From CAVPCZ01 sp963702445 (GTDB lineage Bacteria > Bacteroidota > Ignavibacteria > UBA10030 > UBA6906): 64,000 bases of DNA. Position numbers and translations under genes: made by a program. Below the pieces are notes generated by a model. It was not told the origin of the DNA. It saw only the letters and a list, made by a program, of their open reading frames with translations, and searched no databases. How positions within the stretch are numbered: the first letter of the stretch is position 1; each line of letters begins with the position of its first letter. The stretch spans positions 1 to 64,000 of the forward strand of contig CAVPCZ010000025.1 of assembly GCA_963702445.1 (NCBI GenBank), given 5' to 3'. Below, one piece after another: positions 57,895-64,000 of this stretch.

Positions 57895-59072
57895 GAGAGG
57901 ATTTCCGTGGTGAGCTGTATCCGCGAAATATCCGCCTCACCCAGTCCCATGGCGGCCGCCAGGTCAAGGAAGAGACGCCCGCGCGGCGATTCTTCTTTCT
58001 GCACCTTCTCTTCGAGGCGTTTCTTCAGGACGATATCATACCCGATCCGGTCGACAGCGACGGGGTCGGTGCCGGCAAGAACGGTATTGTAGTCGGTGAA
58101 GAATTGCGGGTTCGCCCCGGGCCCGCCGTTGAAACATCCGCGTATGCCGTCCACAATGTTCAGGACCACTTTGTCGCGCAGCGGCGGAAACGCCGGCACT
58201 TCCGCCGTGGTCTCCGACCAGAGTTGTTTGTGGAGCCGCTGGGTGTTGCTGATGGCGCCGTACGCGAGGTTCTTCAGACACAACGTAATCGATGCCCCGG
58301 CGTTTTTCAGAATGGGAATATTGACGATCTTCGTCACGTCCTGTGTGACGATGCGGCTGAAGTAGGAATGCTTCCCGCTGTTGATCATATACGGCATCGT
58401 TTCCGCATCATACTGTTCCTCCACATCCGCCCAGTAGTACCAGTCGCGGTCGATCATCGCCTCCCCGTACAGTTTCCCTTTCGCATCCGTGAACGACCCG
58501 GCTGCGTCCTTCCGTTCCGTGCCCGCGATCCTGATACCCGGGAATCGTTCCGCGGTATACCCGACCTCCTGGAGCTCGAATTCCCGGCGATCCCAGATCA
58601 CCAGATGGTTCCGGGGGATCCCTGCCTTCTCCAGCTGACCGATAATGGCGGCCACGATTTCCGGGCTCGTGCTGAGAAGTTTGCCGGCCACGGGGTTCAC
58701 TTTCAGGCCGATGATGTCATCGGGAGATACGAACTCCCGCCAGGCCTCATTGATGTTCGCCGCACCCGTGAGGGCGAGCAGCGCATGTGACACCATTGCG
58801 TCGGCGATGGCCGGGTCCGGGGTGTTGTTGGCAAGAGCGTGTTCATGCACCGAACGGGCGACACGGCCGGGATACTTCCCCGGCATGGAGATTTCTTTCC
58901 GGGGATGCTTCAGGGCGTCGGCCCGGTTGGTGGCAGGTTTTTCAGGGGGCCGCACCTGCTCCTGTGCAGCGCGCGACGTCTGGATGCCGAGGGCAGCCGT
59001 TGCTCCTGCGCCGGCAACCATGGCGCAGAATTCACGGCGATTCATGCCTGGTGTGCGATTTGGACGATTCAT
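57891..59072 (-). CDS. DUF362-domain protein with Tat signal (minus-strand copy)
   Basis: Intact, 393 residues. A Tat-type signal (NRREFCAMVAGAGATAALGI) precedes a DUF362 domain: IIGLKVNPVAGKLLSTSPEI, KIVNIPILKNAGASITLCLK and GTDPVAVDRIGYDIVLKKR. No Fe-S ligating CxxC cluster is seen in this protein. ATG 59072 has GGGAGA upstream; a longer frame start at 59117 was rejected. It is divergent from a second DUF362 gene across a 127-bp gap and coupled to DUF6599, so the five genes from 57028 to 61668 probably form one functional set. In the literature DUF362 proteins are mostly annotated only as iron-sulfur or Tat proteins; no reaction can be assigned here. Confidence 0.85.
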   Translation of the reverse strand: MNRPNRTPGMNRREFCAMVAGAGATAALGIQTSRAAQEQVRPPEKPATNRADALKHPRKEISMPGKYPGRVARSVHEHALANNTPDPAIADAMVSHALLALTGAANINEAWREFVSPDDIIGLKVNPVAGKLLSTSPEIVAAIIGQLEKAGIPRNHLVIWDRREFELQEVGYTAERFPGIRIAGTERKDAAGSFTDAKGKLYGEAMIDRDWYYWADVEEQYDAETMPYMINSGKHSYFSRIVTQDVTKIVNIPILKNAGASITLCLKNLAYGAISNTQRLHKQLWSETTAEVPAFPPLRDKVVLNIVDGIRGCFNGGPGANPQFFTDYNTVLAGTDPVAVDRIGYDIVLKKRLEEKVQKEESPRGRLFLDLAAAMGLGEADISRIQLTTEILS

Positions 59073-59199
59073 CGGGTCTCCCTTCGTGGCGATGCGTGGT
59101 CCGGGATGGCGGGTCAATGAAAGAACAGGTGTATTTTATGCATTTTTTTTTCTATACTCAATGGAGCATCAGGGAATGGGCCGAACAAGGAGAGGAAGA

Positions 59200-60099
59200 A
59201 TGAACAGACGTGATTTTCTGGCAACCACGGGTGCGGGCGTTCTGGGGGCTTCCCTACTCTCCCCTGCGTGGGAGCGGCTTCTTGCACAGACGCAGATGCC
59301 CCATGCCGTCTGGGTGGAAAACGGAGAACCGGCCCAGCTCCTTGCCGCAGCACTCAAAGAGATGGGCGGCATGTCGCACTTCATCAGCCGCGGCGATGTT
59401 GTGGTGGTGAAGCCGAACATGGGATGGGACCGTGCCCCGCAATATGCCGCAAACACCAACCCCGAGCTCGTTGCCGCGGTGGTCACTGCATGCCTCGGCG
59501 CGGGTGCGAAGACCGTGAAGGTGTTTGACCGCACGTGCAACAACCCGCTCCGGTGCTATACCAACTCCCAGATCGAAGAGAAGGCAAAGAACGCGGGGGC
59601 CGATGTTTCACAGGTCCGCGAGAGCCGTTTCGTCAACAAGGCAATCAACGGGGAACTGGTCAAGGAATGGCCCATTTATAAGGACTACCTGGAAGCGGAC
59701 AAAGTCATCAATCTCCCGATCGCAAAACACCATTCCCTTTCCGGCGTGACACTCGGGATGAAGAACCTGATGGGTGTGATGGGAGGAAACCGGGGTGACA
59801 TCCACAACAATTTTGCACAGAAGTTGGTGGACATAGACAGAACCATCCTGCCGACGCTCACCATCATCGATGCCTACCGTATTCTGACCGCCAACGGACC
59901 GGTCGGAGGCAACCTTGCCCACGTGAAGCAGACCCGCACGTTGATCATGAGCCCCTGTCTGGTGAGCGCGGACTATGTTGCCCTGGAGCTCTTCGGGCTC
60001 CCGCCGGACGATGCGGGGTTCGTCGGCGAAGCGCTCAAGCGGGGCCTGAACATCTATGATGTCAAGAAACTGAACCTGCGGCGGGTGCGGCTGGCATGA
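59200..60099 (+). CDS. DUF362-domain protein with Tat signal (plus-strand copy)
   Basis: Intact, 299 residues. Tat-type signal (NRRDFLATTGAGVLGASLLS), then ISRGDVVVVKPNMGWDRAPQ, KTVKVFDRTCNNPLRCYTNS, VINLPIAKHHSLSGVTLGMK and KNLMGVMGGNRGDIHNNFAQ, a standard DUF362 pattern. ATG 59200 was chosen because AAGGAGAGGAAGA lies directly upstream and it begins the Tat motif. The stop overlaps the start of the polyferredoxin gene as ATGA, so the two are made together; the exported DUF362 protein may exchange electrons with that membrane protein. It is only a distant paralogue of the minus-strand copy. Confidence 0.88.
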   Translation: MNRRDFLATTGAGVLGASLLSPAWERLLAQTQMPHAVWVENGEPAQLLAAALKEMGGMSHFISRGDVVVVKPNMGWDRAPQYAANTNPELVAAVVTACLGAGAKTVKVFDRTCNNPLRCYTNSQIEEKAKNAGADVSQVRESRFVNKAINGELVKEWPIYKDYLEADKVINLPIAKHHSLSGVTLGMKNLMGVMGGNRGDIHNNFAQKLVDIDRTILPTLTIIDAYRILTANGPVGGNLAHVKQTRTLIMSPCLVSADYVALELFGLPPDDAGFVGEALKRGLNIYDVKKLNLRRVRLA

Positions 60100-61668
60100 C
60101 CGCAAACATCCGCAAGGTCGTCCAGCTCCTCGCACTCGGGTTCTTCGTTGTCCTGTTTCTCCTGGCACGTTACCCGTATTCGGAGAGTACCGAGGCGGAC
60201 ATCTTCCTCCGGTTCAGCCCCCTGATCCCGCTGTTCGATTTCATCCAGCACTTCCGGTTCTCCACACTCTTCTGGCCCGCGCTGGTCATCCTGGCATTGA
60301 CGCCCTTCCTCGGCCGGTTTTTCTGCGGCTGGATCTGCCCCCTCGGCACTGCGATCGACGCGGCCGGGAAGGATTGTGAAATCCCCCTCGAACCGGCTTT
60401 CGCAGAAATGGGACAAACTGCGCTGGCTCAAGTTCGGCATCCTGCTCGGGTGTGTTCTTCTCGCCCTGTTTTCGGTCAATGTCTGGGGGTATCTGGACCC
60501 GCTTTCCATTTTCAACCGCGCGATGACGGTCGTGTTCTATCCTCTCGGCACATTATTCGTGGATCAGACACTTCTGGCGGCCGGAAGGATCCCGTTCCTG
60601 GAGGATCCGGCGATGTTCGTGTACGACACGTACAAGAGCCTGATCATGCCCGAGACCCAGGCACATCATCAGGGGCTGTTCTGGATCGCGCTCTTCATCG
60701 GCGGCATCCTGGGCCTGGAACGGTTGTCCCGACGTTTCTGGTGCCGGAACCTCTGCCCTGCCGGAGCATGGCTGGGGTTCCTTTCCCAATTCCGGATGTT
60801 CGAACGGATCGTCGGAGAGGCGTGCCCGATCTGCAACAAGTGCCAGACCGAATGCAAGATGAACGCCATACCCGGCGGGGATGTGAAGCACACGAGCAAG
60901 GTGGAGTGCATCGACTGTTTCAATTGCGGAAAGGTGTGCCCGCCCAAAGTAAAGGCGATCACCTACCGCTGGCGCTGGAGTCCGTATCACACTCCGGTGG
61001 ACATGACGCGCCGGCAGGTGCTCCAGACATCCGCGGGGAGCGTTGCCGCGCTGGGCCTGCTGCATATCGGCCTGCCTTCGAAGGATACGCAGACCCGCCA
61101 GATACGCCCCCCGGGGGCGCTCCCGGAGGAGGAGTTTGCCGACCGGTGCATACGGTGCCTGGAATGCGTCCGCATCTGCAAATCCAACGGCGCCTGTCTG
61201 CAGCCGGACCGGATTCACTCGTCACTGCTCGAACTCTGGCTGCCGGTGGCGGCAATGCGCGAGGGGTATTGCGAGTACAACTGCAATCTCTGCGGGCTGG
61301 TCTGCCCCACCGAGGCCATACTTCCCATGACGCTGCAGGAGAAACAGCACCTGCCTATCGGGCTGGCGCATTTTGACAAGGACCTCTGCATTCCATTTGC
61401 GCAGAACAGCGATTGCATCGTGTGTGAAGAGCACTGCCCGACACCGGACAAGGCCATCAAGTTCGAGATCAAGGAAGTTCTTCTCCCGAACGGTGTCAAA
61501 CGCAAGGTCAAGTATCCGTACGTGATCCGGGACCTGTGCATAGGGTGCGGGATCTGCGAAACAAAATGCCCGCTGCCGGGGCAGGCGGGCATATTTGTGA
61601 CAACCGAGAATCAGAAACGCGCCGGCGCCACGGCTCCCGAGCCGGCGGCCAACCCCTACGGAGGCTGA
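60096..61668 (+). CDS. NapH-like membrane polyferredoxin fused to a NapG-like ferredoxin part, one frameshift
   Basis: About 523 residues after bridging a break near 60373. The N-terminal part is NapH/RdxA-like: membrane helices (VVQLLALGFFVVLFLLA, FSTLFWPALVILALTPFL) with FCGWICPLGTAIDAAGK, then later WCRNLCPAGAWLGF and two ferredoxin motifs (CPICNKCQTECKMNAIPGG; CIDCFNCGKVCPP). An internal twin-arginine segment follows (MTRRQVLQTSAGSVAALGLL), then a second set of Cys motifs (CIRCLECVRICKSNGAC, CNLCGLVCPTEAI, CIVCEEHCPTPDKA, CIGCGICETKCPLPG). This is the order NapH then NapG, here in one chain. It should move electrons between the membrane quinone pool and an exported partner. The start overlaps the DUF362 stop. 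Confidence 0.87.
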
Positions 61669-61699
61669 GTGCTCTTTGTGCACTCGCAATTCCAGCTTC

Positions 61700-63163
61700 T
61701 CACCTCACGACCTTCCACTCAAGATCCCAATCCCACATGTTGAAGTAGAGGTTCCCTCCCCTCCACTCCACCTCGCCGCGCTGTGAATCCACCGTCTCGG
61801 AGCGGGGAAACATCTTTGCCGGATAGAACGGCGTCGAGGCGGCATCGTTGAAGATCAACCGGTAGCTGTCCATACCGTTCAGGTAGAAGAACCGGAGCCG
61901 GTCGTCCGCCGTCTCCCGCATGCCGTACGTGATATCCATGGGCACCCATCCGTACGGCTCGTAGTAGATCATTCCCCAGTCATGCATGCTGTTGTCCGGC
62001 GGACGGAATTCCCATCCCGATTGCCAGCGGGCGGGGATGCCGTTCATGCGGCAGAGCGTGATAAACAGCATCGTCTGCATTCCGCAATCGCCGTGCCGGT
62101 TGATGAACGGGTACATGCTGAGATTCGGGACGGTGGAGTATTCTCTCGCCGTCGCCCATGTGACGTTGGTATCAGCCCACGCAAAGAGCCGCCGGGCAAT
62201 CAGATACGGATTGGTTTCGCTGCCGACGATCTTGCGGGACAGCTCCCTCAGTTCGGGGGTGAATACGATGTGCGGCGGTTCTTCTTTCACGAAGGGTGCG
62301 AGTTCCGGGGTGATGGCAACGGGTTTCACCTTCGCAGGATCCACGGGGACAAACACCCCGCTGGATGTGTACTCGTATTCCACACTGAACCGTGTTTTGG
62401 CCGGCCCCAGAGACCGCTTCTCAAAATAGATCGTGCGCTGCAGATGTGCCCCGTTGTCGGCCAGCACATACTGCGGCGGGTCCGTGGCAAGGATGGTCAG
62501 ATTCTCCTGGCGCCCGGGAATCTCCCGTGGAAACGGGATCCAGCACCTGATGATCTCACCTTCCGGCACGGCATCCGGATTGATGTCGATCGTGTGGGTG
62601 ATGTGCAGGCGGACGGGTTTCACGTACGGTTTTCCGCTCTTGACCGCGGCTCCGATCACTTCACGCAGATGGGCATCGAGTCCCTCTTCGCCCGCAAGGC
62701 CGGAGTCCGGCGGCGCGTTCTTGAATCTTTCCTTCCAGACGAGCTTCGCTTCCGGATCCAGACGGAACAGATTCCGGGCCGCGGAGTGGAAGTACCGTTT
62801 CTCGCCGTCGATGGTCATGGCTTCCAGCGCGTGGGACTCTTCCAGCCGCCTGTACGTGCCGTGATCCATCTGAGGAATATACCGGGTGACGTACGCGTGG
62901 ACGTCCGATTCGGTCTTCGTGAAATCGAGTCTGATCCGGCGCATGCGCTCGACCTCAAATTCCCAGAAGAGGCGCCGCTGAACGGTCATCGACGTATCGC
63001 GTTGGAGCATGGCACCGATGGCCTGTTCCGCTCTGGCGAATTCTCCGTTGTTGATCCACGCGGTGATCTGATCTTCACCCGGAGATGCGCAACCGGCAGC
63101 CAGGAAGAACAGCAGCGACACAACAGCGGGTATGAGAACATCTGCAGGACGACGGGGACTCAT
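61700..63163 (-). CDS. Transglutaminase-like lipoprotein
   Basis: Intact, 487 residues. A lipoprotein signal (VLIPAVVSLLFFLAAGC) is followed by a helical region, a beta domain (VRLHITHTIDINPDAVPEGE) and a transglutaminase-core domain whose triad is visible: HGDCGMQTMLFITLCRMNGI (Cys), SMHDWGMIYYEPYGWVPMDI (His, Asp). Bacterial members act as cysteine proteases, amidases or crosslinkers outside the cytoplasm. ATG 63163 has AAGGA upstream. It converges on the polyferredoxin gene with a 31-bp gap. No partner gene is evident, so the substrate is unknown. Confidence 0.88.
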   Translation of the reverse strand: MSPRRPADVLIPAVVSLLFFLAAGCASPGEDQITAWINNGEFARAEQAIGAMLQRDTSMTVQRRLFWEFEVERMRRIRLDFTKTESDVHAYVTRYIPQMDHGTYRRLEESHALEAMTIDGEKRYFHSAARNLFRLDPEAKLVWKERFKNAPPDSGLAGEEGLDAHLREVIGAAVKSGKPYVKPVRLHITHTIDINPDAVPEGEIIRCWIPFPREIPGRQENLTILATDPPQYVLADNGAHLQRTIYFEKRSLGPAKTRFSVEYEYTSSGVFVPVDPAKVKPVAITPELAPFVKEEPPHIVFTPELRELSRKIVGSETNPYLIARRLFAWADTNVTWATAREYSTVPNLSMYPFINRHGDCGMQTMLFITLCRMNGIPARWQSGWEFRPPDNSMHDWGMIYYEPYGWVPMDITYGMRETADDRLRFFYLNGMDSYRLIFNDAASTPFYPAKMFPRSETVDSQRGEVEWRGGNLYFNMWDWDLEWKVVR

Positions 63164-63299
63164 GGGTGTTCCTTCGAAGTGGGGTAGATGAATATACGCC
63201 GGCGAACGCCCATGCGCAAATGCGCCAGGGTCCGACTTGCTGACAGAGCGCCTGCTGACGTCAGTGTGGCCTCGACGCAGAGTACGGCGTCACTTTTTC

Positions 63300-63328
63300 T
63301 TGACAATGTCCGGGAACTTCAGTATTCT
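63300..63328 (+). promoter_or_regulatory. Sigma-70-type promoter of the trpB2 leader
   Basis: TTGACA at 63300-63305, a 17-base spacer, then TATTCT at 63323-63328. Transcription would begin near 63335, about 20 bases before the leader ATG at 63358. Confidence 0.65.
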
Positions 63329-63357
63329 TCAGTATGATGATGAGACACATCCATACC

Positions 63358-63414
63358 ATGCCGGTACGGCTGAACTGGTGGTGGTGGCGCCCGACGGTGT
63401 CCCCACCCCCCTGA
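63358..63414 (+). CDS. Tryptophan leader peptide with four consecutive Trp codons
   Basis: The 18-codon frame reads MPVRLNWWWWRPTVSPPP and stops at TGA 63412-63414. Four consecutive TGG codons (63376-63387) in so short a peptide, between a promoter and a terminator and upstream of trpB2, are the hallmark of a ribosome-mediated trp attenuator. In-frame ATGs at 63334, 63337 and 63340 could extend it to 26 residues, but they lie at or before the predicted transcript start. No strong Shine-Dalgarno is present. The caveat is that a TGG repeat read in another frame is GTG or GGT, so the frame is inferred from the start, the stop and the RNA-pairing geometry. Confidence 0.75.
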   Translation: MPVRLNWWWWRPTVSPPP

Positions 63415-63446
63415 TCGCTGGTGTAACGTCACAAAGGTGGGAACGC
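63376..63446 (+). promoter_or_regulatory. Attenuator switch: mutually exclusive 1:2 and 2:3 (antiterminator) pairings
   Basis: Segment 2, GTGTCCCCACC (63397-63407), can pair with segment 1 (63380-63390, inside and just after the Trp codons; 10 of 11 positions, 6-base loop) or with segment 3, GGTGGGAACGC (63436-63446; 10 of 11 positions, one C-A mismatch). Segment 3 is also the left arm of the terminator. A ribosome stalled at the Trp codons masks segment 1 and frees 2:3; a ribosome at the stop codon masks segment 2 and frees the terminator. Confidence 0.7.
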
Positions 63447-63471
63447 CGCTCGGAGTGTTCCCACCTTTTTT
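63433..63471 (+). terminator. Attenuator terminator (segments 3:4)
   Basis: A perfect 12-bp stem, AAAGGTGGGAAC (63433-63444) with GTTCCCACCTTT (63457-63468), a 12-base loop, and a T-run at 63466-63471. It starts 18 bases after the leader stop codon, the spacing expected of a trp attenuator. Confidence 0.85.
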
Positions 63472-63488
63472 GTTGCCTCTTCAACAAG

Positions 63489-63517
63489 AATCGTGGGCAC
63501 CTCCACCCACGATTTTT
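63489..63517 (+). terminator. Second intrinsic terminator in the trpB2 leader
   Basis: A perfect 9-bp stem, AATCGTGGG (63489-63497) with CCCACGATT (63506-63514), an 8-base loop, and TTTTT at 63513-63517, then TATTTT. It lies 42 bases before the trpB2 ATG, so transcripts must pass two terminators. Confidence 0.75.
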
Positions 63518-63559
63518 CTATTTTCTGCCACAGTATCGTCCAACCATCCGGAGAGAGTC

Positions 63560-64000
63560 ATGCAACAGAAGATCTACCTCGAAGAACGGGAAATGCCCAC
63601 GGCCTACTACAACATTCTTGTCGATATGCCCGACAAGCTTGCGCCCCCCCTTCACCCCGGCACCGGAAAGCCGATAGGCCCTGCGGATCTGTCCGCCATC
63701 TTCCCGATGGAGTTGATCAAGCAGGAGATGAGCTCCGAGCGGTACATCCCGATCCCGGAGGAAGTCCAGCGGATCTACCGGATATACCGTCCGACACCGC
63801 TGATCCGGGCGTTCAACCTTGAGCGGGTGCTGGACACGCCCGCGGAGATTTATTACAAGTACGAAGGTGTCAGCCCGGCCGGCAGCCACAAACCCAACAC
63901 GGCCATTCCCCAGGCCTACTACAACAAGCAGGCGGGGATCAAGCGTCTGACAACCGAAACAGGCGCCGGCCAATGGGGAAGCGCGTTGAGCTTTGCGTGC
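63560..64000 (+). CDS. trpB2: TrpB2-type tryptophan synthase beta chain, N-terminal 147 residues
   Basis: The gene runs off the right edge. The TrpB2 subgroup start is clear: MQQKIYLEEREMPTAYYN, LHPGTGKPIGPADL, IPIPEEVQRIYRIYRPTPL, then YYKYEGVSPAGSHKPNTAIP (the lysine of GSHKPNT is the PLP residue) and LTTETGAGQWGSALSFAC. TrpB condenses indole with serine to make tryptophan; TrpB2 proteins often lack a TrpA partner and are thought to salvage indole. ATG 63560 has GGAGAGAG upstream. The leader before it carries a tryptophan-codon attenuator, which argues that in this organism the enzyme is controlled as a tryptophan biosynthetic or salvage enzyme. Confidence 0.93.
   Translation, partial: MQQKIYLEEREMPTAYYNILVDMPDKLAPPLHPGTGKPIGPADLSAIFPMELIKQEMSSERYIPIPEEVQRIYRIYRPTPLIRAFNLERVLDTPAEIYYKYEGVSPAGSHKPNTAIPQAYYNKQAGIKRLTTETGAGQWGSALSFAC

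Noticed and set aside
61667..61685. Hairpin GAGTGC/GCACTC between the convergent polyferredoxin and transglutaminase genes
   Set aside because: Only 6 bp, overlaps the stop codon and lacks a T-run on either strand; too weak to call a terminator.
63433..63471. T-box riboswitch reading of the AAAGGTGGGAACGCCGC segment before trpB2
   Set aside because: It is only loosely like the T-box core (AGGGTGGNACCGCG), the leader is about 100 bases and has no room for a stem I with a specifier loop, and the four-Trp leader peptide with alternate pairings explains the region better.

Overview
The window is GC-rich DNA from a bacterium of the FCB superphylum, most like the Ignavibacteria/Kapabacteria side of Bacteroidota. 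The evidence is three secreted proteins ending in an NPFNP-type type IX secretion (T9SS) sorting domain, a PorV/PorQ-family protein, a large secreted protein with a VVPNPY-type C-terminus, and a TonB-dependent receptor with an N-terminal carboxypeptidase-regulatory-like domain. Shine-Dalgarno sequences are frequent and genes often overlap by 1-4 bases. No rRNA, tRNA, insertion sequence or CRISPR array was seen. The taxonomic call is an inference from gene content.

Layout. (1) 1-12.8 kb, minus strand: an exopolysaccharide operon. In transcription order it holds a Wzc-type tyrosine kinase, an SLBB export protein, a Wzy/WaaL-like membrane protein, a glycosyltransferase, a DegT aminotransferase, two NAD-dependent epimerases (one with an N-terminal CBS pair), a methyltransferase-like protein, a GT4 glycosyltransferase, an alpha/alpha-barrel protein and an AlgD-like dehydrogenase. 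(2) 13.1-24.5 kb: a 9.6-kb gene for a repeat-built T9SS surface protein, followed by two small secreted/membrane proteins. (3) 24.5-48.8 kb, all minus: a TonB receptor/VVPNPY protein/PorV triad, then a poly-gamma-glutamate (PGA) locus (two formylglutamate-amidohydrolase-like proteins, a secreted glutamate-racemase-like protein, a TRAP-type permease, an aspartoacylase-like protein, DUF6305, gamma-glutamyltransferase, PgsB, PgsC, PgsW), then a degenerate phosphatase-like protein, kynureninase, a DMT exporter and threonine synthase. (4) 49.4-57 kb: two secreted M14 carboxypeptidases, an Ntn-hydrolase-like protein and an aspartase with an N-terminal cyclic-nucleotide-binding domain. (5) 57-61.7 kb: two divergent DUF362 proteins with DUF6599 and a polyferredoxin. 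(6) 61.7-64 kb: a transglutaminase-like lipoprotein, then a trpB2 gene preceded by what reads as a complete ribosome-mediated tryptophan attenuator.

The two most interesting items are the trp attenuator (promoter, leader peptide with four consecutive Trp codons, mutually exclusive 1:2, 2:3 and 3:4 pairings, a U-tract terminator and a second terminator) and the PGA locus, which joins polymer synthesis with exported enzymes that could trim, hydrolyse and recover glutamate.

Caveat: about a dozen genes are split by apparent single-base indels, clustered at 1-12.5 kb, 13.5-22.4 kb, 41.7-43.1 kb and a few isolated sites. About 26 genes are intact. I treat split genes as single genes with probable sequence errors and give full-span coordinates.
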